NCBI GenBank assembly: GCA_024229195.1
Contig: JAAESS010000006.1
Span: forward strand, 1 to 35,716
DNA length: 35,716 nt
Direction: 5' to 3'
Source: Flavobacteriales bacterium
GTDB taxonomy: Bacteria > Bacteroidota > Bacteroidia > Flavobacteriales > Flavobacteriaceae
The notes beneath the pieces are model-generated. The model searched no databases, was not told the DNA's origin, and was given only the letters and a program-made list of their open reading frames with translations. How positions within the stretch are numbered: the stretch's first letter is position 1; the number at the start of each line of letters is the position of its first letter. A program made the translations under genes and the position numbers. Positions 8,803 through 17,931 of the stretch are shown here, piece by piece.

Positions 8803-9341
8803 AAGGCCCATGCTTTTCCACCTACAGATTCTAAAGAAATACATGACTCATATTTTCCTGGAACTGGTAAGTAATTAAAATATTTAGTTGCTATTTCTTC
8901 TGTCGAAAGATAATATGCAACTGCTTGTTGTTTTAATTCTAAAAATGCCGATTTTGTCATCTGATCATTTTCTTCTGATGAAGACAAAACATTTTTAAGT
9001 TCCTCTAATTGGCTTTCAGATTCGCCATATTTTTTTAAAAAATCAAATGACACTGAAAAACTTTCTTTTTGTTCAGGGCTATAAACCATTCCCACCATAG
9101 AATCTAAAATTTGGTGAACTCCCACATCAACAGCCGACGGACTATCCGTTTTTGGAAGCATAAAGTTCAGCAAATTTTGAACTGAAGAAAAATCTTCTGA
9201 ATTAAAAAACTTAGGGTTGTAATCCGAATCTTTAACAGGCTCAACTTTACTACAAGCTATTAACATTGAGCTTGTTAGCGGAACTGTCAAAGCAGCACCA
9301 GTCGCCATTGTTACAAGTTTAATCAAATCTCTTCTTTTCAT
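8799..9341 (-). CDS. Gluconate 2-dehydrogenase subunit 3-like protein, Tat/lipoprotein signal
   Basis: Product of 180 aa. It begins with a twin-arginine type signal, MKRRDLIKLVTMATGAA, and continues to SSMLIACSK, where C30 would suit lipid attachment. The mature part is helical (FNSEDFSSVQNLLNFMLPKTDSPSAVDVGV) as in the gluconate 2-dehydrogenase subunit 3 family, which guides the partner flavoprotein through the Tat pathway. The flavoprotein has no signal peptide of its own, which fits hitch-hiker export. The stop codon overlaps the partner's start (ATGA), indicating translational coupling. Confidence 0.9.
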   Translation of the reverse strand: MKRRDLIKLVTMATGAALTVPLTSSMLIACSKVEPVKDSDYNPKFFNSEDFSSVQNLLNFMLPKTDSPSAVDVGVHQILDSMVGMVYSPEQKESFSVSFDFLKKYGESESQLEELKNVLSSSEENDQMTKSAFLELKQQAVAYYLSTEEIATKYFNYLPVPGKYESCISLESVGGKAWAL

Positions 9342-9500
9342 AAATTAAGATGTTGTTTATAAAGTTTCAACTGTCCGCTCCTAAAACAAAAGCTCAGCCA
9401 TTCTCAAATTTAAAAAAAATATTAAAGATATGTTCTCCCAAACACCATTTTCAAAAAAATACATTCGATTAAACTGATCAAATTGAAAACATCTTTAAAA

Positions 9501-9530
9501 CAAAAAAAACCACAGTTTAGCTGTGGTTTT
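9501..9530 (-). terminator. Intrinsic terminator of the PD40/SPOR gene
   Basis: A perfect 10-base inverted repeat (AAAACCACAG 9506-9515 and CTGTGGTTTT 9521-9530) has a 5-base loop. On the minus strand it runs directly into a T tract (complement of 9502-9509). It lies 46 bases beyond the stop at 9576. This is the cleanest rho-independent terminator in the window. Confidence 0.85.
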
Positions 9531-9575
9531 CTCGCTATCAAACAATTCTTTAATAGCTATTGTACATATACCCCA

Positions 9576-11165
9576 TTAAAATCTATCTTCACCCTTTAGA
9601 CGAATAATATAAGCGTCACTGTAACCCATTTCCTTTAATTGTTTCAGATAGGCTAAAGCTTCCGAACGTGCTTTGAAAATACCCGAATAATATCTGTTAT
9701 ACCCGTCATCATAAACATGGTTATACAAGCCGTTTAAATTATTGTACTTATCGGTCTCTGCATTGCCTTCAAAGGCACCTATTTGAACTGTGAATACTTC
9801 TTGATCACTATTAAAATTATAACTGGAATCCAAATTGTAGTCAGTTGTAACTTCGGAAACCTGATTGTTCACAACCAAACTTGTCTTTTCTTCCGAATCA
9901 TTTGAATCAACCATGAACCCTAGAGCAACGGCCGTAGTTTTATTTGAATCAATTACATCCAATTCATTTTGATCCGTGTTCATATTCATGACAATTTCTA
10001 ATGGCTCGGCATTCAAATCATTTACTGTTTCAACCGTCATTTCCTCAACTAAATATCCCTCTAGATAAGCTTTTAATGTTCCCACCGTATTACAAGATTG
10101 TGTAAAACTAAAAGTAGCGTCAATTTCATTTGACATAAAAGATGATAACTCCTGATTATTGTTGTCATATAATGTGATTTTCACATTAGAAAGTAATTCC
10201 TGAGTGTCACTGTTTCTAATGATACCTGAGATCTCTTGTTCACATTCAATATTTACCTGACTTGCATCGACAGATGCGTAAATTTCCTCTACCCCTTTAT
10301 TTGCTATTTCTCTTGATGAAAAAGTATTTGAATCCACATTTTCAATTATTTCATAAGTGAATTCGCTTTGTTCAGCAGGAACGGATCCTTTTAACATAAA
10401 AGGAAGGGATATGGTGCTGTCAAATATCTGGCTTACAAAAATATTCAAGTCACCTTTTTTATTTTGTACATCTGATGAAAAATAGAGTATATTTTCCTCG
10501 TTTATAAAAGGTAAAATCTCACGTTCAGTACTATTAATTTTAGGACCTAAATTTAAAGGTACCCCATATGATCCGTCCTCATTTAGGTCAACGACAAAAA
10601 TATCTGTTCGACCCAGTGACCCCGGACCGTCAGAAACAAAATAGAGCTTGGTTTCATCATGGTTTAAAAAAGGTTGTCCGGTAGAATAACGCGAGTTATT
10701 AAAAGGAAGCATTTCTAAATCCACCCACTCTCCGTTGTCATTCACTCTTGCCTTAAACAGTTGTAAATTAACCGCTCTTTTAGTCTCAACAACGCCTCCT
10801 TTTACAGATTTGACATTCCTAATTTTTCTATTGACACTAAAAAACACTGTTTTCCTGTCTTTAGAAAAGCTAACCATACCTTCACGGATCATCGAATTAG
10901 CATTTTCAGCCAGGAATTTTTTAGAAATAATTATTTTCTCTTCTGAAATATCTGAGTTGGGATGATTCCTTAAAGAATTATTAAATATATTCTCAGTCGA
11001 TAAAAATGTATCATTATAAAATTTAGAATGAGTTTTTACATCATCTAAAAAAGCAATATCATTGTCGGAATTAGAACTTTTGATTTGATCATTTTTACTC
11101 AGTGATTCCTGAGCGAAAAGACCAACAGAAAGAAAGGCCAAGAAAAGAAGTGTGTATATTTTCAT
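9576..11165 (-). CDS. Secreted PD40 propeller / SPOR domain protein
   Basis: Product of 529 aa with a Sec signal peptide (MKIYTLLFLAFLSVGLFAQ). Residues about 90-260 hold PD40-like propeller repeats (FSKDRKTVFFSVNR, NHDETKLYFVSDGPGSLGRTDIF, INEENILYFSSD). Residues about 308-395 look like a carboxypeptidase-regulatory or CNA-B type beta sandwich (ISGIIRNSDTQELLSNVKITL). Residues about 455-529 are a SPOR domain (VFTVQIGAFEG, YYSGIFKARSEALAYLKQLK), which in other proteins binds denuded peptidoglycan glycan strands. The build resembles flavobacterial OmpA-type propeller proteins (such as PorE of T9SS), with SPOR in place of the OmpA C-terminal domain. It probably sits in the periplasm or outer membrane bound to the wall. 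A broken paralogue lies at 20284-21192. A strong terminator follows. Confidence 0.88.
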   Translation of the reverse strand: MKIYTLLFLAFLSVGLFAQESLSKNDQIKSSNSDNDIAFLDDVKTHSKFYNDTFLSTENIFNNSLRNHPNSDISEEKIIISKKFLAENANSMIREGMVSFSKDRKTVFFSVNRKIRNVKSVKGGVVETKRAVNLQLFKARVNDNGEWVDLEMLPFNNSRYSTGQPFLNHDETKLYFVSDGPGSLGRTDIFVVDLNEDGSYGVPLNLGPKINSTEREILPFINEENILYFSSDVQNKKGDLNIFVSQIFDSTISLPFMLKGSVPAEQSEFTYEIIENVDSNTFSSREIANKGVEEIYASVDASQVNIECEQEISGIIRNSDTQELLSNVKITLYDNNNQELSSFMSNEIDATFSFTQSCNTVGTLKAYLEGYLVEEMTVETVNDLNAEPLEIVMNMNTDQNELDVIDSNKTTAVALGFMVDSNDSEEKTSLVVNNQVSEVTTDYNLDSSYNFNSDQEVFTVQIGAFEGNAETDKYNNLNGLYNHVYDDGYNRYYSGIFKARSEALAYLKQLKEMGYSDAYIIRLKGEDRF

Positions 11166-11330
11166 TAATTTTTATTGTTAGAGTCCGATCAGCCTGAAAT
11201 AAACAAGCTAATGTGACCCCAAAATAAAACTTTACAAAGTATCATCCATTGATCCAACTGATAAGTTATCAAAATATTTATTAACGAAGAGTCATTATCT
11301 AAAGCCTTTTAAAGTATCCTTGTTTTGGAG

Positions 11331-13556
11331 CTACTTCAAATTCATATGACTCAATAGATTATAAGCAAAGGTCAGCATATTTTGGACTTCATCAGTTCGT
11401 GCAATATGAATGTATTTAAAGATCATCAAGGCCTCACCATTACATTCAATATGGTGAATCTCATTTTCTGCAAGAAATTGGAGTAAGTCATCTGTAAAAA
11501 ATTCCCTAATAGCAGTTTCGTCTTCACCGCTCAATACGAATTTACTAGAGAAAGATGCATTTCTCTTAAAATTAATATCTCTATTGGCACCTGACAAAAC
11601 TCTGACTCTGTTAAATATTTTATCAAAAAAGCCTTCTTTGTCGATAATAAACGTTGGAATTCGAGAGGGTAATCTTACCACCTGAACAGTCGTTTGATAC
11701 ACCTCTAAAGCCAACATAGCTCCCTCATCAAATACAATATCAGCAATTTCCCAGTTGGCGTTGTTTTCTTTATCCAGACCCTGGAGTGAGTTGCTCTTTC
11801 TTTCTATGGGACGAGAATCGAAAAAATGAAAGTTTCGAAAGTATGAGGTATTCCAGTCTACATCCCTTTCAAAAGACCAACCATTGGCAATTGCCATTTT
11901 TTGAAGTCGAATCTGGCGTTGTGTAATTCTCTTTTTAACCCGACCCGTTATTATTTTCAATGCCCTGTTATGACTTGTGGAAGCCACATGGTTATCCATC
12001 CCCACCAACCTAACATTTCCACCATTGTTATCATGCATTCTTTTAATCTCTATTAAATTTTCCATAATAGATAAATCCACGAGTCTTGATTGCGACAAAT
12101 CAATCTTTATATTTGATCCTAAAGGAATATCTTCCAATAATTTATCCAATTGTAATGCGTAAAGAAAATTTGAAATTCCTTTTAATTTCACATCATAGGT
12201 ACCATTATCAAGAAGCGTTACCTTCGATCCTGATTTATAGATCTTTTTGAAAAACCCAATGAACCCTACTTTAGCCAAAAGCATGTGTAGAATTAATGTG
12301 AATAAAATTCCTCCTATGATTCCATAGAGCAAATCGGAATACAAAGTGATGATCAAGGTTGTTGACAAGAAAAGTAACTGTTCTACCCCTTGATCATAGG
12401 CGCGTTTAAATACTTTTGGAGACGCCAGTTTAAATCCGGTATATACCAATATCGCAGCAAGTGCCGCCAAAGGAATACTTTTTAAAACAGGTGATAAAAT
12501 AAGTACAAAAATGGCTAAATATATCCCATGATAAAGATTGGACCATTTTGTTTGAGCCCCGTTGTTGACATTTACCGTACTCCTAACTATTACATTGATA
12601 ATTGGCAGACCACCCAAAGCTCCCGATACCATCGTACTCAAACCTACCCCTATTAAATCTTTATTCAAATTAGTTGTTCTTTTATAAGGGTCTAACTGAT
12701 CTACTGCCCTTGCACTTGCCAGGGTAACAACAGAGGCAATGGTAGTAATCGAAAGCACTGTTACCCAGAACGGCCATGTGCCAACCATCGCAAAATCAGG
12801 ATGAAGAAAACTATCCAGAAGATTATCAGGAATATCAATCAATAATTTTGGACCAACTTCATAGTTCATACCCAGAATTGAAATCGTATGTTGATTAAAG
12901 AAGTCAAAGGCAAAAACAATCGGTAATGACAGAATCAATACCCACATTGCGGCCGGTATCAATCGGATAAGTTTGTGATCTATTCGCTTGAAGTAAGCAA
13001 GAACCAGAACACCAACTAAAGAGATAGAAAAAACAAAGGGATTCGCCTCCGGTAATTTGATGAATGCATCCGCAAGTGCGCCAATGATCGTATCAGCTTC
13101 TGTAGAAGTTCCCAAAGCATAATGAATCTGTTTTGTGAAAATAATAACTCCTATTGCCGCCAAAATACCCTGCAAAACAGAAGACGGTAATAATCTTGCA
13201 AATCTTCCCAATTTCAACAGACCTAAAATGATCTGTATCCCTCCTGATACAACAATTGCGGCGAGCACATAATTTATATTACCATCAAGTGCTGCCAATC
13301 CGCCTAATATTGCGGCAATTAGCCCTGCTGCAGGACCATTTATTGTTAAATTACCTCCTCTAAAGAAAGTCGTAACCACACCACCAATAATTGCTGAAAG
13401 AATTCCGGCTATAGGTGCTACTTCAGAGGCAACTGCAATTCCTAAGGCTAAAGGCAGGGCAACCAGGGAAACACTAATGGCAGCAGACAGATCCTGACGC
13501 CAGTTTTCTTTTAATCCCTTTAATCCAGTTGCTGGAATTGAGTTGTGTGAATTCAT
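11331..13556 (-). CDS. SulP family anion transporter with STAS domain and C-terminal extension
   Basis: Product of 741 aa. The N-terminal 430 residues are hydrophobic with about a dozen membrane segments and SulP signatures (LPLALGIAVASEVAPIAGI, TINGPAAGLIAAI, GALGGLPIINVIVRSTVN). A STAS domain (about 440-535) contains IKIDLSQSRLVDLSIMENLI. After it comes an additional region of about 190 residues with the motifs DWNTSYFRNFHFFDSRP and LALEVYQTTVQVVRLPSRIP that I do not recognise. SulP proteins move sulphate, bicarbonate or other anions. I see no carbonic anhydrase or sulphate-assimilation gene beside it, so the anion is undetermined. The ATG at 13554-13556 leads straight into the usual N-terminal GLKGLKENWRQDLSAAISVS. 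Confidence 0.92.
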   Translation of the reverse strand: MNSHNSIPATGLKGLKENWRQDLSAAISVSLVALPLALGIAVASEVAPIAGILSAIIGGVVTTFFRGGNLTINGPAAGLIAAILGGLAALDGNINYVLAAIVVSGGIQIILGLLKLGRFARLLPSSVLQGILAAIGVIIFTKQIHYALGTSTEADTIIGALADAFIKLPEANPFVFSISLVGVLVLAYFKRIDHKLIRLIPAAMWVLILSLPIVFAFDFFNQHTISILGMNYEVGPKLLIDIPDNLLDSFLHPDFAMVGTWPFWVTVLSITTIASVVTLASARAVDQLDPYKRTTNLNKDLIGVGLSTMVSGALGGLPIINVIVRSTVNVNNGAQTKWSNLYHGIYLAIFVLILSPVLKSIPLAALAAILVYTGFKLASPKVFKRAYDQGVEQLLFLSTTLIITLYSDLLYGIIGGILFTLILHMLLAKVGFIGFFKKIYKSGSKVTLLDNGTYDVKLKGISNFLYALQLDKLLEDIPLGSNIKIDLSQSRLVDLSIMENLIEIKRMHDNNGGNVRLVGMDNHVASTSHNRALKIITGRVKKRITQRQIRLQKMAIANGWSFERDVDWNTSYFRNFHFFDSRPIERKSNSLQGLDKENNANWEIADIVFDEGAMLALEVYQTTVQVVRLPSRIPTFIIDKEGFFDKIFNRVRVLSGANRDINFKRNASFSSKFVLSGEDETAIREFFTDDLLQFLAENEIHHIECNGEALMIFKYIHIARTDEVQNMLTFAYNLLSHMNLK

Positions 13557-13631
13557 AAATTTAATATGATTATAGAATATATTCCTGAAATACCGTTGCT
13601 AAAGTACTATATTCTTGAGCTGTTAAGATAA

Positions 13632-13653
13632 AAAATTAATGCAGATTAATTTT
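13632..13653 (-). terminator. Weak stem-loop over the stop codon of the deacetylase gene
   Basis: A 9-base inverted repeat (13632-13640 and 13645-13653, 4-base loop GCAG) spans the stop codon at 13636. On the minus strand a run of six T follows. The stem is almost all A/T, so this is only a candidate terminator. Confidence 0.3.
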
Positions 13654-14568
13654 GGGAAAATAGACCTCTTTTATCTGTCGCCAGGTAACCAGGTGAATAT
13701 TTTCCTTTTCAAGTAGTTCCCTGCACTTCAAACTAGTAAAATAATCATAGTCTTTCTGTCTCCAGGCGCTTCCCCAATCAGGATGATCTACGGTCATCCC
13801 TTTTAACTCATCATTGTCATAGGCTGTATGAATTAGAATAGTTGACAAACCCGGTTTTAAGCCTTTTATCGCATCAATATAATAATTGTCAAGGCCATTA
13901 GCGTATTGACCTGGCGAAATCATCAAGACATCTTCCAAAACAACTTTTACATCATATTTTTCAATAAGAGCCAGAGGAAATTGGTTGGTGATAAGCACTG
14001 GAAGCTTGTACACCTGTCCCATTTTTAAATAGATTTCAATCAGTTCTTGATTCTGAAACAAGCAACCCATATGGCTATCTAAATGAGTAGGGATTATACC
14101 CATTGAATAGGCCTGATCAATTTGTGCACGTAATTCTGCCTCTACTTCTTTTACATTTATTTCAGATTCACAGTTCGAATGAAAATAACCGTGTTTGTCT
14201 ATCAAACTAGGTACTTGATCAATCGAGCTTACAGGACCCCATTTATAATTTTTCCATTCCGATGATAAAACTAAATGTAGTCCAAAATCATGCGTGTCGG
14301 CATGTGATACAGCATATTCTGCTACTTCCATTACCCAAGGGGTTGGCATCATGACGCTGGCTGAATTTACCGATCCTTTTTCTGTAGCCTGGAAAGAAGC
14401 CATATTTTCGGAATGAGCAACCCCCAGGTCATCTGCATGAATGATCAGCATTTTTGCATTGTCAGGTAAACCCAGTTTACTCGCTAAATTTTCTTGGGCT
14501 TTAACTATAAAGCCAGTCAAGAGTATCGCTGATACAAATACAATTTTACAAACTTTCCTCTGCAGCAT
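13636..14568 (-). CDS. YdjC/ChbG-like carbohydrate deacetylase, exported
   Basis: Product of 310 aa with a signal peptide (MLQRKVCKIVFVSAILLTGF, then IVKAQ). The catalytic block LIIHADDLGVAHSEN carries D46 and D47, and THLDSHMG carries H162 and H166; these are the metal and catalytic residues of the YdjC/ChbG fold (PF04794). Family members remove acetyl groups from N-acetylated sugars such as chitooligosaccharides. Most are cytoplasmic; this one is exported, so its substrate is probably extracellular or periplasmic. A TATATTTG box lies 49 bases upstream (14617-14624, minus strand). Neighbours do not reveal the sugar. Confidence 0.9.
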   Translation of the reverse strand: MLQRKVCKIVFVSAILLTGFIVKAQENLASKLGLPDNAKMLIIHADDLGVAHSENMASFQATEKGSVNSASVMMPTPWVMEVAEYAVSHADTHDFGLHLVLSSEWKNYKWGPVSSIDQVPSLIDKHGYFHSNCESEINVKEVEAELRAQIDQAYSMGIIPTHLDSHMGCLFQNQELIEIYLKMGQVYKLPVLITNQFPLALIEKYDVKVVLEDVLMISPGQYANGLDNYYIDAIKGLKPGLSTILIHTAYDNDELKGMTVDHPDWGSAWRQKDYDYFTSLKCRELLEKENIHLVTWRQIKEVYFPKINLH

Positions 14569-14875
14569 ACATTTTATTTTATGAGATTCAGATTAATCAG
14601 TGGTGTTATAGGAAATCAAATATAAGGTATTAATTCATGTTAAAGGATCAATCAATTTACCAGCAGTGATTATAAATTTTCTCCAAACGCATTGAATACT
14701 TTATTCTCAAATCAATCTCATGTACCCTAGAACCCATTGAAAAAAAATGGTAAAACTTTGATTTGTAAAAAATATTACAATTCAACAATTATTTGATCTT
14801 TTATATTAAAAACCCCCAATAATGAAAATTAATGAGGATTTTGAAACTAAACTTTTGGACTTTAATAATCCTAAA
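14569..14875. other. 307-base intergenic stretch
   Basis: It holds the TATATTTG element at 14617-14624 and AT-rich sequence. A plus-strand frame opens at 14822 (MKINEDFETKLLDFNNP), but it then runs antisense through the next gene, so I do not call it. No RNA gene is evident. Confidence 0.4.
14617..14624 (-). promoter_or_regulatory. Candidate -7 element upstream of the YdjC-like gene
   Basis: On the minus strand the sequence reads TATATTTG, a full match to TAnnTTTG, 49 bases before the ATG at 14568. A TTG lies 24 bases further upstream, slightly longer than the preferred spacing, so the assignment is moderate. Confidence 0.45.
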
Positions 14876-15646
14876 TTAATCAAGAGTCATTATCCTTTTA
14901 TAAATGATTCTTCGCTCAAAACCGTTGGGCATCAAGGAATCCATTTTAGTTTCATCAATAACATCATTCCAAGCTGCAGCATTAGGAGAATTATCCGAGG
15001 TTTCTGTAAATCGAAGATACTCAAGTGCATGATTTAGTTTATTGAATCCGTCAACCGTAAAAATCGTAAATCGGTCGAGATTCCCGGTTGGATAAATCAC
15101 AGAGGACATACCCCAATAGGTCATATTATTTAAAATATTACTCACATTTGCTTCATGAATTGGTTTCCAGAGTGTTTTATTTTCTTGGATAAAGGCAGCA
15201 AGGTCAATTGGCTTGGCATAATTCACCAGAGCGTATTTATAACTACCTTCAACTCGATCTTCAGATTGAACAAAATAATCGAAGGTAAGGGTTGTAAAAG
15301 AACTGGTTTCAATATCCTCTTCTTTCACGTCACCCAGCGCATCCATATTATCAGACCATACCTTATCAAGATCCATTTTTTCAAGATTTTCAAAGGTGTA
15401 CACAAAAACGTAGTTTGGAGTAGATTGATCGGCGTCGGTAGTTCCAACTTTTTTCCAAAGTGACCATGATGTCATTTGGCCTTTTTCGATAGCAGATTTT
15501 GCTACCTTGGACCAGTGTTTTGTTTCGCGTTCTAAAAATTTTGCGTCTTGGTCGGCAGGAACATGACGGTACTGCAAATAACTTATTTGCCCAACAATAG
15601 GACCTGCAAAAAGCATGGCGATTAAAATTAAATATAGTTTTTTCAT
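14876..15646 (-). CDS. Secreted protein with two tandem alpha/beta-barrel-like repeats
   Basis: Product of 256 aa with a clear Sec signal peptide (MKKLYLILIAMLFAGPIVGQ). The mature chain looks like two related halves. The first has FLERETKHWSKVAKSAIEKG, then MTSWSLWKKV and PNYVFVYTF; the second has FIQENKTLWKPIHEANVSN, then MTYWGMSSVIYP and DRFTIFTVDGF. Each half thus has a helix with a conserved Trp, a turn, a W/Y-rich strand and an F-x-x-F strand, as in dimeric ferredoxin-like (ABM/NIPSNAP-type) domains. I cannot name a family or a substrate. It stands alone, with 229 bases to the next minus-strand gene stop and 251 upstream. Confidence 0.8.
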   Translation of the reverse strand: MKKLYLILIAMLFAGPIVGQISYLQYRHVPADQDAKFLERETKHWSKVAKSAIEKGQMTSWSLWKKVGTTDADQSTPNYVFVYTFENLEKMDLDKVWSDNMDALGDVKEEDIETSSFTTLTFDYFVQSEDRVEGSYKYALVNYAKPIDLAAFIQENKTLWKPIHEANVSNILNNMTYWGMSSVIYPTGNLDRFTIFTVDGFNKLNHALEYLRFTETSDNSPNAAAWNDVIDETKMDSLMPNGFERRIIYKRIMTLD

Positions 15647-15898
15647 GATAAAGGGTTGATTAAGATTATTAATTTCTCTTAAAGTTACATAATTTTTAAT
15701 TGATTTCCGAAAAGTCTATTTAATTGATTTTTAATAATTTGTGAAATATACAAAAACAAGCCATAGAATTTGGTCTAGCAGCAAATTTCAGGAGTTTTAA
15801 AGGGAAATGTTAAAAAAAAGGTGAATTACTCCAGTACTGAATCAACTAGAGCTTATTGACTGTCGTTTTTTATTGATAATAGGTAAGTAAGGATACTC

Positions 15899-16423
15899 CT
15901 ATTTATTGCAAACTACAGCCGTATGAAAAACATGTAGCCTTCCTTTATCTTTGCTCACAACAACTTGATAAACAAGATTATAAATACTTTCATCAAAGGG
16001 TTCTAAATCCTCACCTATGAGGAGGCCGGCTAAGACGGGCGTTGTATTGCTGTGACCCACAACTAATACATCCTCTTTGTTTTTTAATAATAATTTTGCA
16101 AAATCCGCTAGCTTAACAGGATCATAGTAGGTTAACTCTTTTTCTTTTTCATTAGCCACTGGTTGGGCCGTTTCTTTCGTACGAATGTATTCTGTACTGT
16201 ATATGACGTCTAATTGAACGTTTTTAAGCAAATTGGCCAAACTCTCAGCTCTTTTCTCACCACAAGGGGTAAGTGGTGGGTCTTTAGGATTCTCTGCTGA
16301 CAATTCTTTTTCAGCATGTCTGACCAAATAAATAGTAAATATTTTTTCAGATTCCTGAGCATACGTTCCATTTAAGAAAATCAATAGAAGGAAAAGACTT
16401 AGTATTAAGGTTTTGATTCTCAT
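15899..16423 (-). CDS. Exported SixA-like histidine phosphatase
   Basis: Product of 174 aa with a signal peptide (MRIKTLILSLFLLLIFLNGT, then YAQ). The phosphatase core is complete: YLVRHAEK with phospho-accepting H36 and R35, YSTEYIRTKETA, and VVGHSN with H124. The short length and lack of the insertion domains point to the SixA-like branch, but SixA is cytoplasmic whereas this protein is exported, so it probably hydrolyses phosphate esters in the periplasm. The APC permease gene ends 59 bases upstream on the same strand. Confidence 0.9.
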   Translation of the reverse strand: MRIKTLILSLFLLLIFLNGTYAQESEKIFTIYLVRHAEKELSAENPKDPPLTPCGEKRAESLANLLKNVQLDVIYSTEYIRTKETAQPVANEKEKELTYYDPVKLADFAKLLLKNKEDVLVVGHSNTTPVLAGLLIGEDLEPFDESIYNLVYQVVVSKDKGRLHVFHTAVVCNK

Positions 16424-16482
16424 AAGATGAATTTGTCAATAGACAGAAAATATAGATAAAAATATAAATTGATTAATACTAC

Positions 16483-17814
16483 TCATGAACCATTCAAGGG
16501 TCCTGCTTTATGTTTTTTTTTGATCCATTTCATGGTAAAATAGATAACACTAACAACCCCGATAAAAATAAGTGTTGAGATAACTTCTCCTTTGCTTAAA
16601 CTGCTCAGCAACCAGATAATCGAACCAACTCCAATAATTGGAACAATCAATCCGCCAGGTACTTTAAATGCCTTTTTATCACTCTTTGGCTTTTTCAACC
16701 TTAATCTAATCATAGACAAAACAACTAATAGATAAATCAGCAATATGGCAGCACTAGCCAAAAGGGCTAATTGTTCAAAATTACCCAATATGGAAAAAAT
16801 AAAGATCAATCCTGAAAAACAAAAGATTGACCAGTGTGGTGTTGCAAATTTTGAATGAACTTTACTCAGAAACTTAGGAAATAAACCATCGGCAGCACCT
16901 GCATATACAACACGAGGTGTATTTAAGATGTCAGTACTTACCGCACCATAACAAGAAATCGCAGCAGCAATTAGAAGAATAGCACCCCCAAAAGGACCTA
17001 CAATGTTTTCTGCCACAGCTGCCAGTGGTGCATCACTTACAGCTCCCATTTCTGCGCCTAAAATACCCTGAGTCACGGTTTGCAGCAATAAATATAAAAT
17101 CAACACAATGCCTCCTCCAAATAAAATCCCCATTGGAATCGTTCGTTGAGGTTTTTTAATTTCACCACTAACTCCAAGTGCAGTTTCAAAGCCTGCAAAA
17201 GCAAAAAATAAAACAAGCGTAGTGTTACTAAAGGTATTGATTGACGGTAAATGTTCCCAGTGCAGATTATCAGAATTAACAAGGTTTAAACCAAATATAA
17301 TAATCCCTATTAAAGGTAATAATTTAATGATTGTGATGCCTTTTATAAATGCAACACCTTGCTTTGCGCCTCGGATATTTGTTATGATCAAAAATCCTAT
17401 TAGCACAAAATATAATAATCCACGTATCCATGGATTTAAGAAAACCGGAAAGATGACTGCAAGAGAATCAGCTATAACATTCATCAAAGCGGCACTCCCT
17501 AAAATACTCCAGCCAAATACTGCGAGCCAGCTTACAATAAAGCCTGCATAATCTCCAAATACATTTTCAACATATGCATAACTCCCTCCAGAACTTGTAA
17601 TTCGCGTACCAATTTCTGCATAGCAAAGCATAATAGTGGCCATCATCACACCGCAAATTAGATAGGCAAATATGCTGAATGCTCCCAGTTCTACACCAAC
17701 AATTGCAGGTAAGGCAAAAATACCCGCCCCAACAGTTCCATTGATAATATTTGTTGACAAGCCGGTTACACCTACTACTCTTTTTAATCCTTCTTCTTTA
17801 TTTGAATGGGACAT
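16483..17814 (-). CDS. APC superfamily amino acid permease
   Basis: Product of 443 aa with about twelve hydrophobic segments. The N-terminus carries the APC helix-1 signature (STNIINGTVGAGIFALPAIVG), with the broken GAGIF helix that binds the amino-acid backbone, and the helix-6 motif VLFFAFAGFETALGVSGEIK. The ending is basic (MKWIKKKHK), in the cytoplasm. It is a sodium- or proton-coupled importer or an exchanger; the substrate cannot be told. It could share a transcript with the downstream phosphatase gene (59-base gap). Confidence 0.92.
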   Translation of the reverse strand: MSHSNKEEGLKRVVGVTGLSTNIINGTVGAGIFALPAIVGVELGAFSIFAYLICGVMMATIMLCYAEIGTRITSSGGSYAYVENVFGDYAGFIVSWLAVFGWSILGSAALMNVIADSLAVIFPVFLNPWIRGLLYFVLIGFLIITNIRGAKQGVAFIKGITIIKLLPLIGIIIFGLNLVNSDNLHWEHLPSINTFSNTTLVLFFAFAGFETALGVSGEIKKPQRTIPMGILFGGGIVLILYLLLQTVTQGILGAEMGAVSDAPLAAVAENIVGPFGGAILLIAAAISCYGAVSTDILNTPRVVYAGAADGLFPKFLSKVHSKFATPHWSIFCFSGLIFIFSILGNFEQLALLASAAILLIYLLVVLSMIRLRLKKPKSDKKAFKVPGGLIVPIIGVGSIIWLLSSLSKGEVISTLIFIGVVSVIYFTMKWIKKKHKAGPLNGS

Positions 17815-17931
17815 GGTTATGTAAGTTTAGTCGGTAAGATAGTTGTAAAATATTTAACAAGAATAAATTAAAGAGTAGAAATATCCAATCACAAAAAGTT
17901 ATAGGTAGGTGATATCAGCAAATAAATATAA

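Noticed and set aside
14822-15037. Plus-strand frame beginning MKINEDFETKLLDFNNP
   Set aside because: After 18 codons it runs antisense through the secreted repeat protein, which has a clear signal peptide and better coding character.
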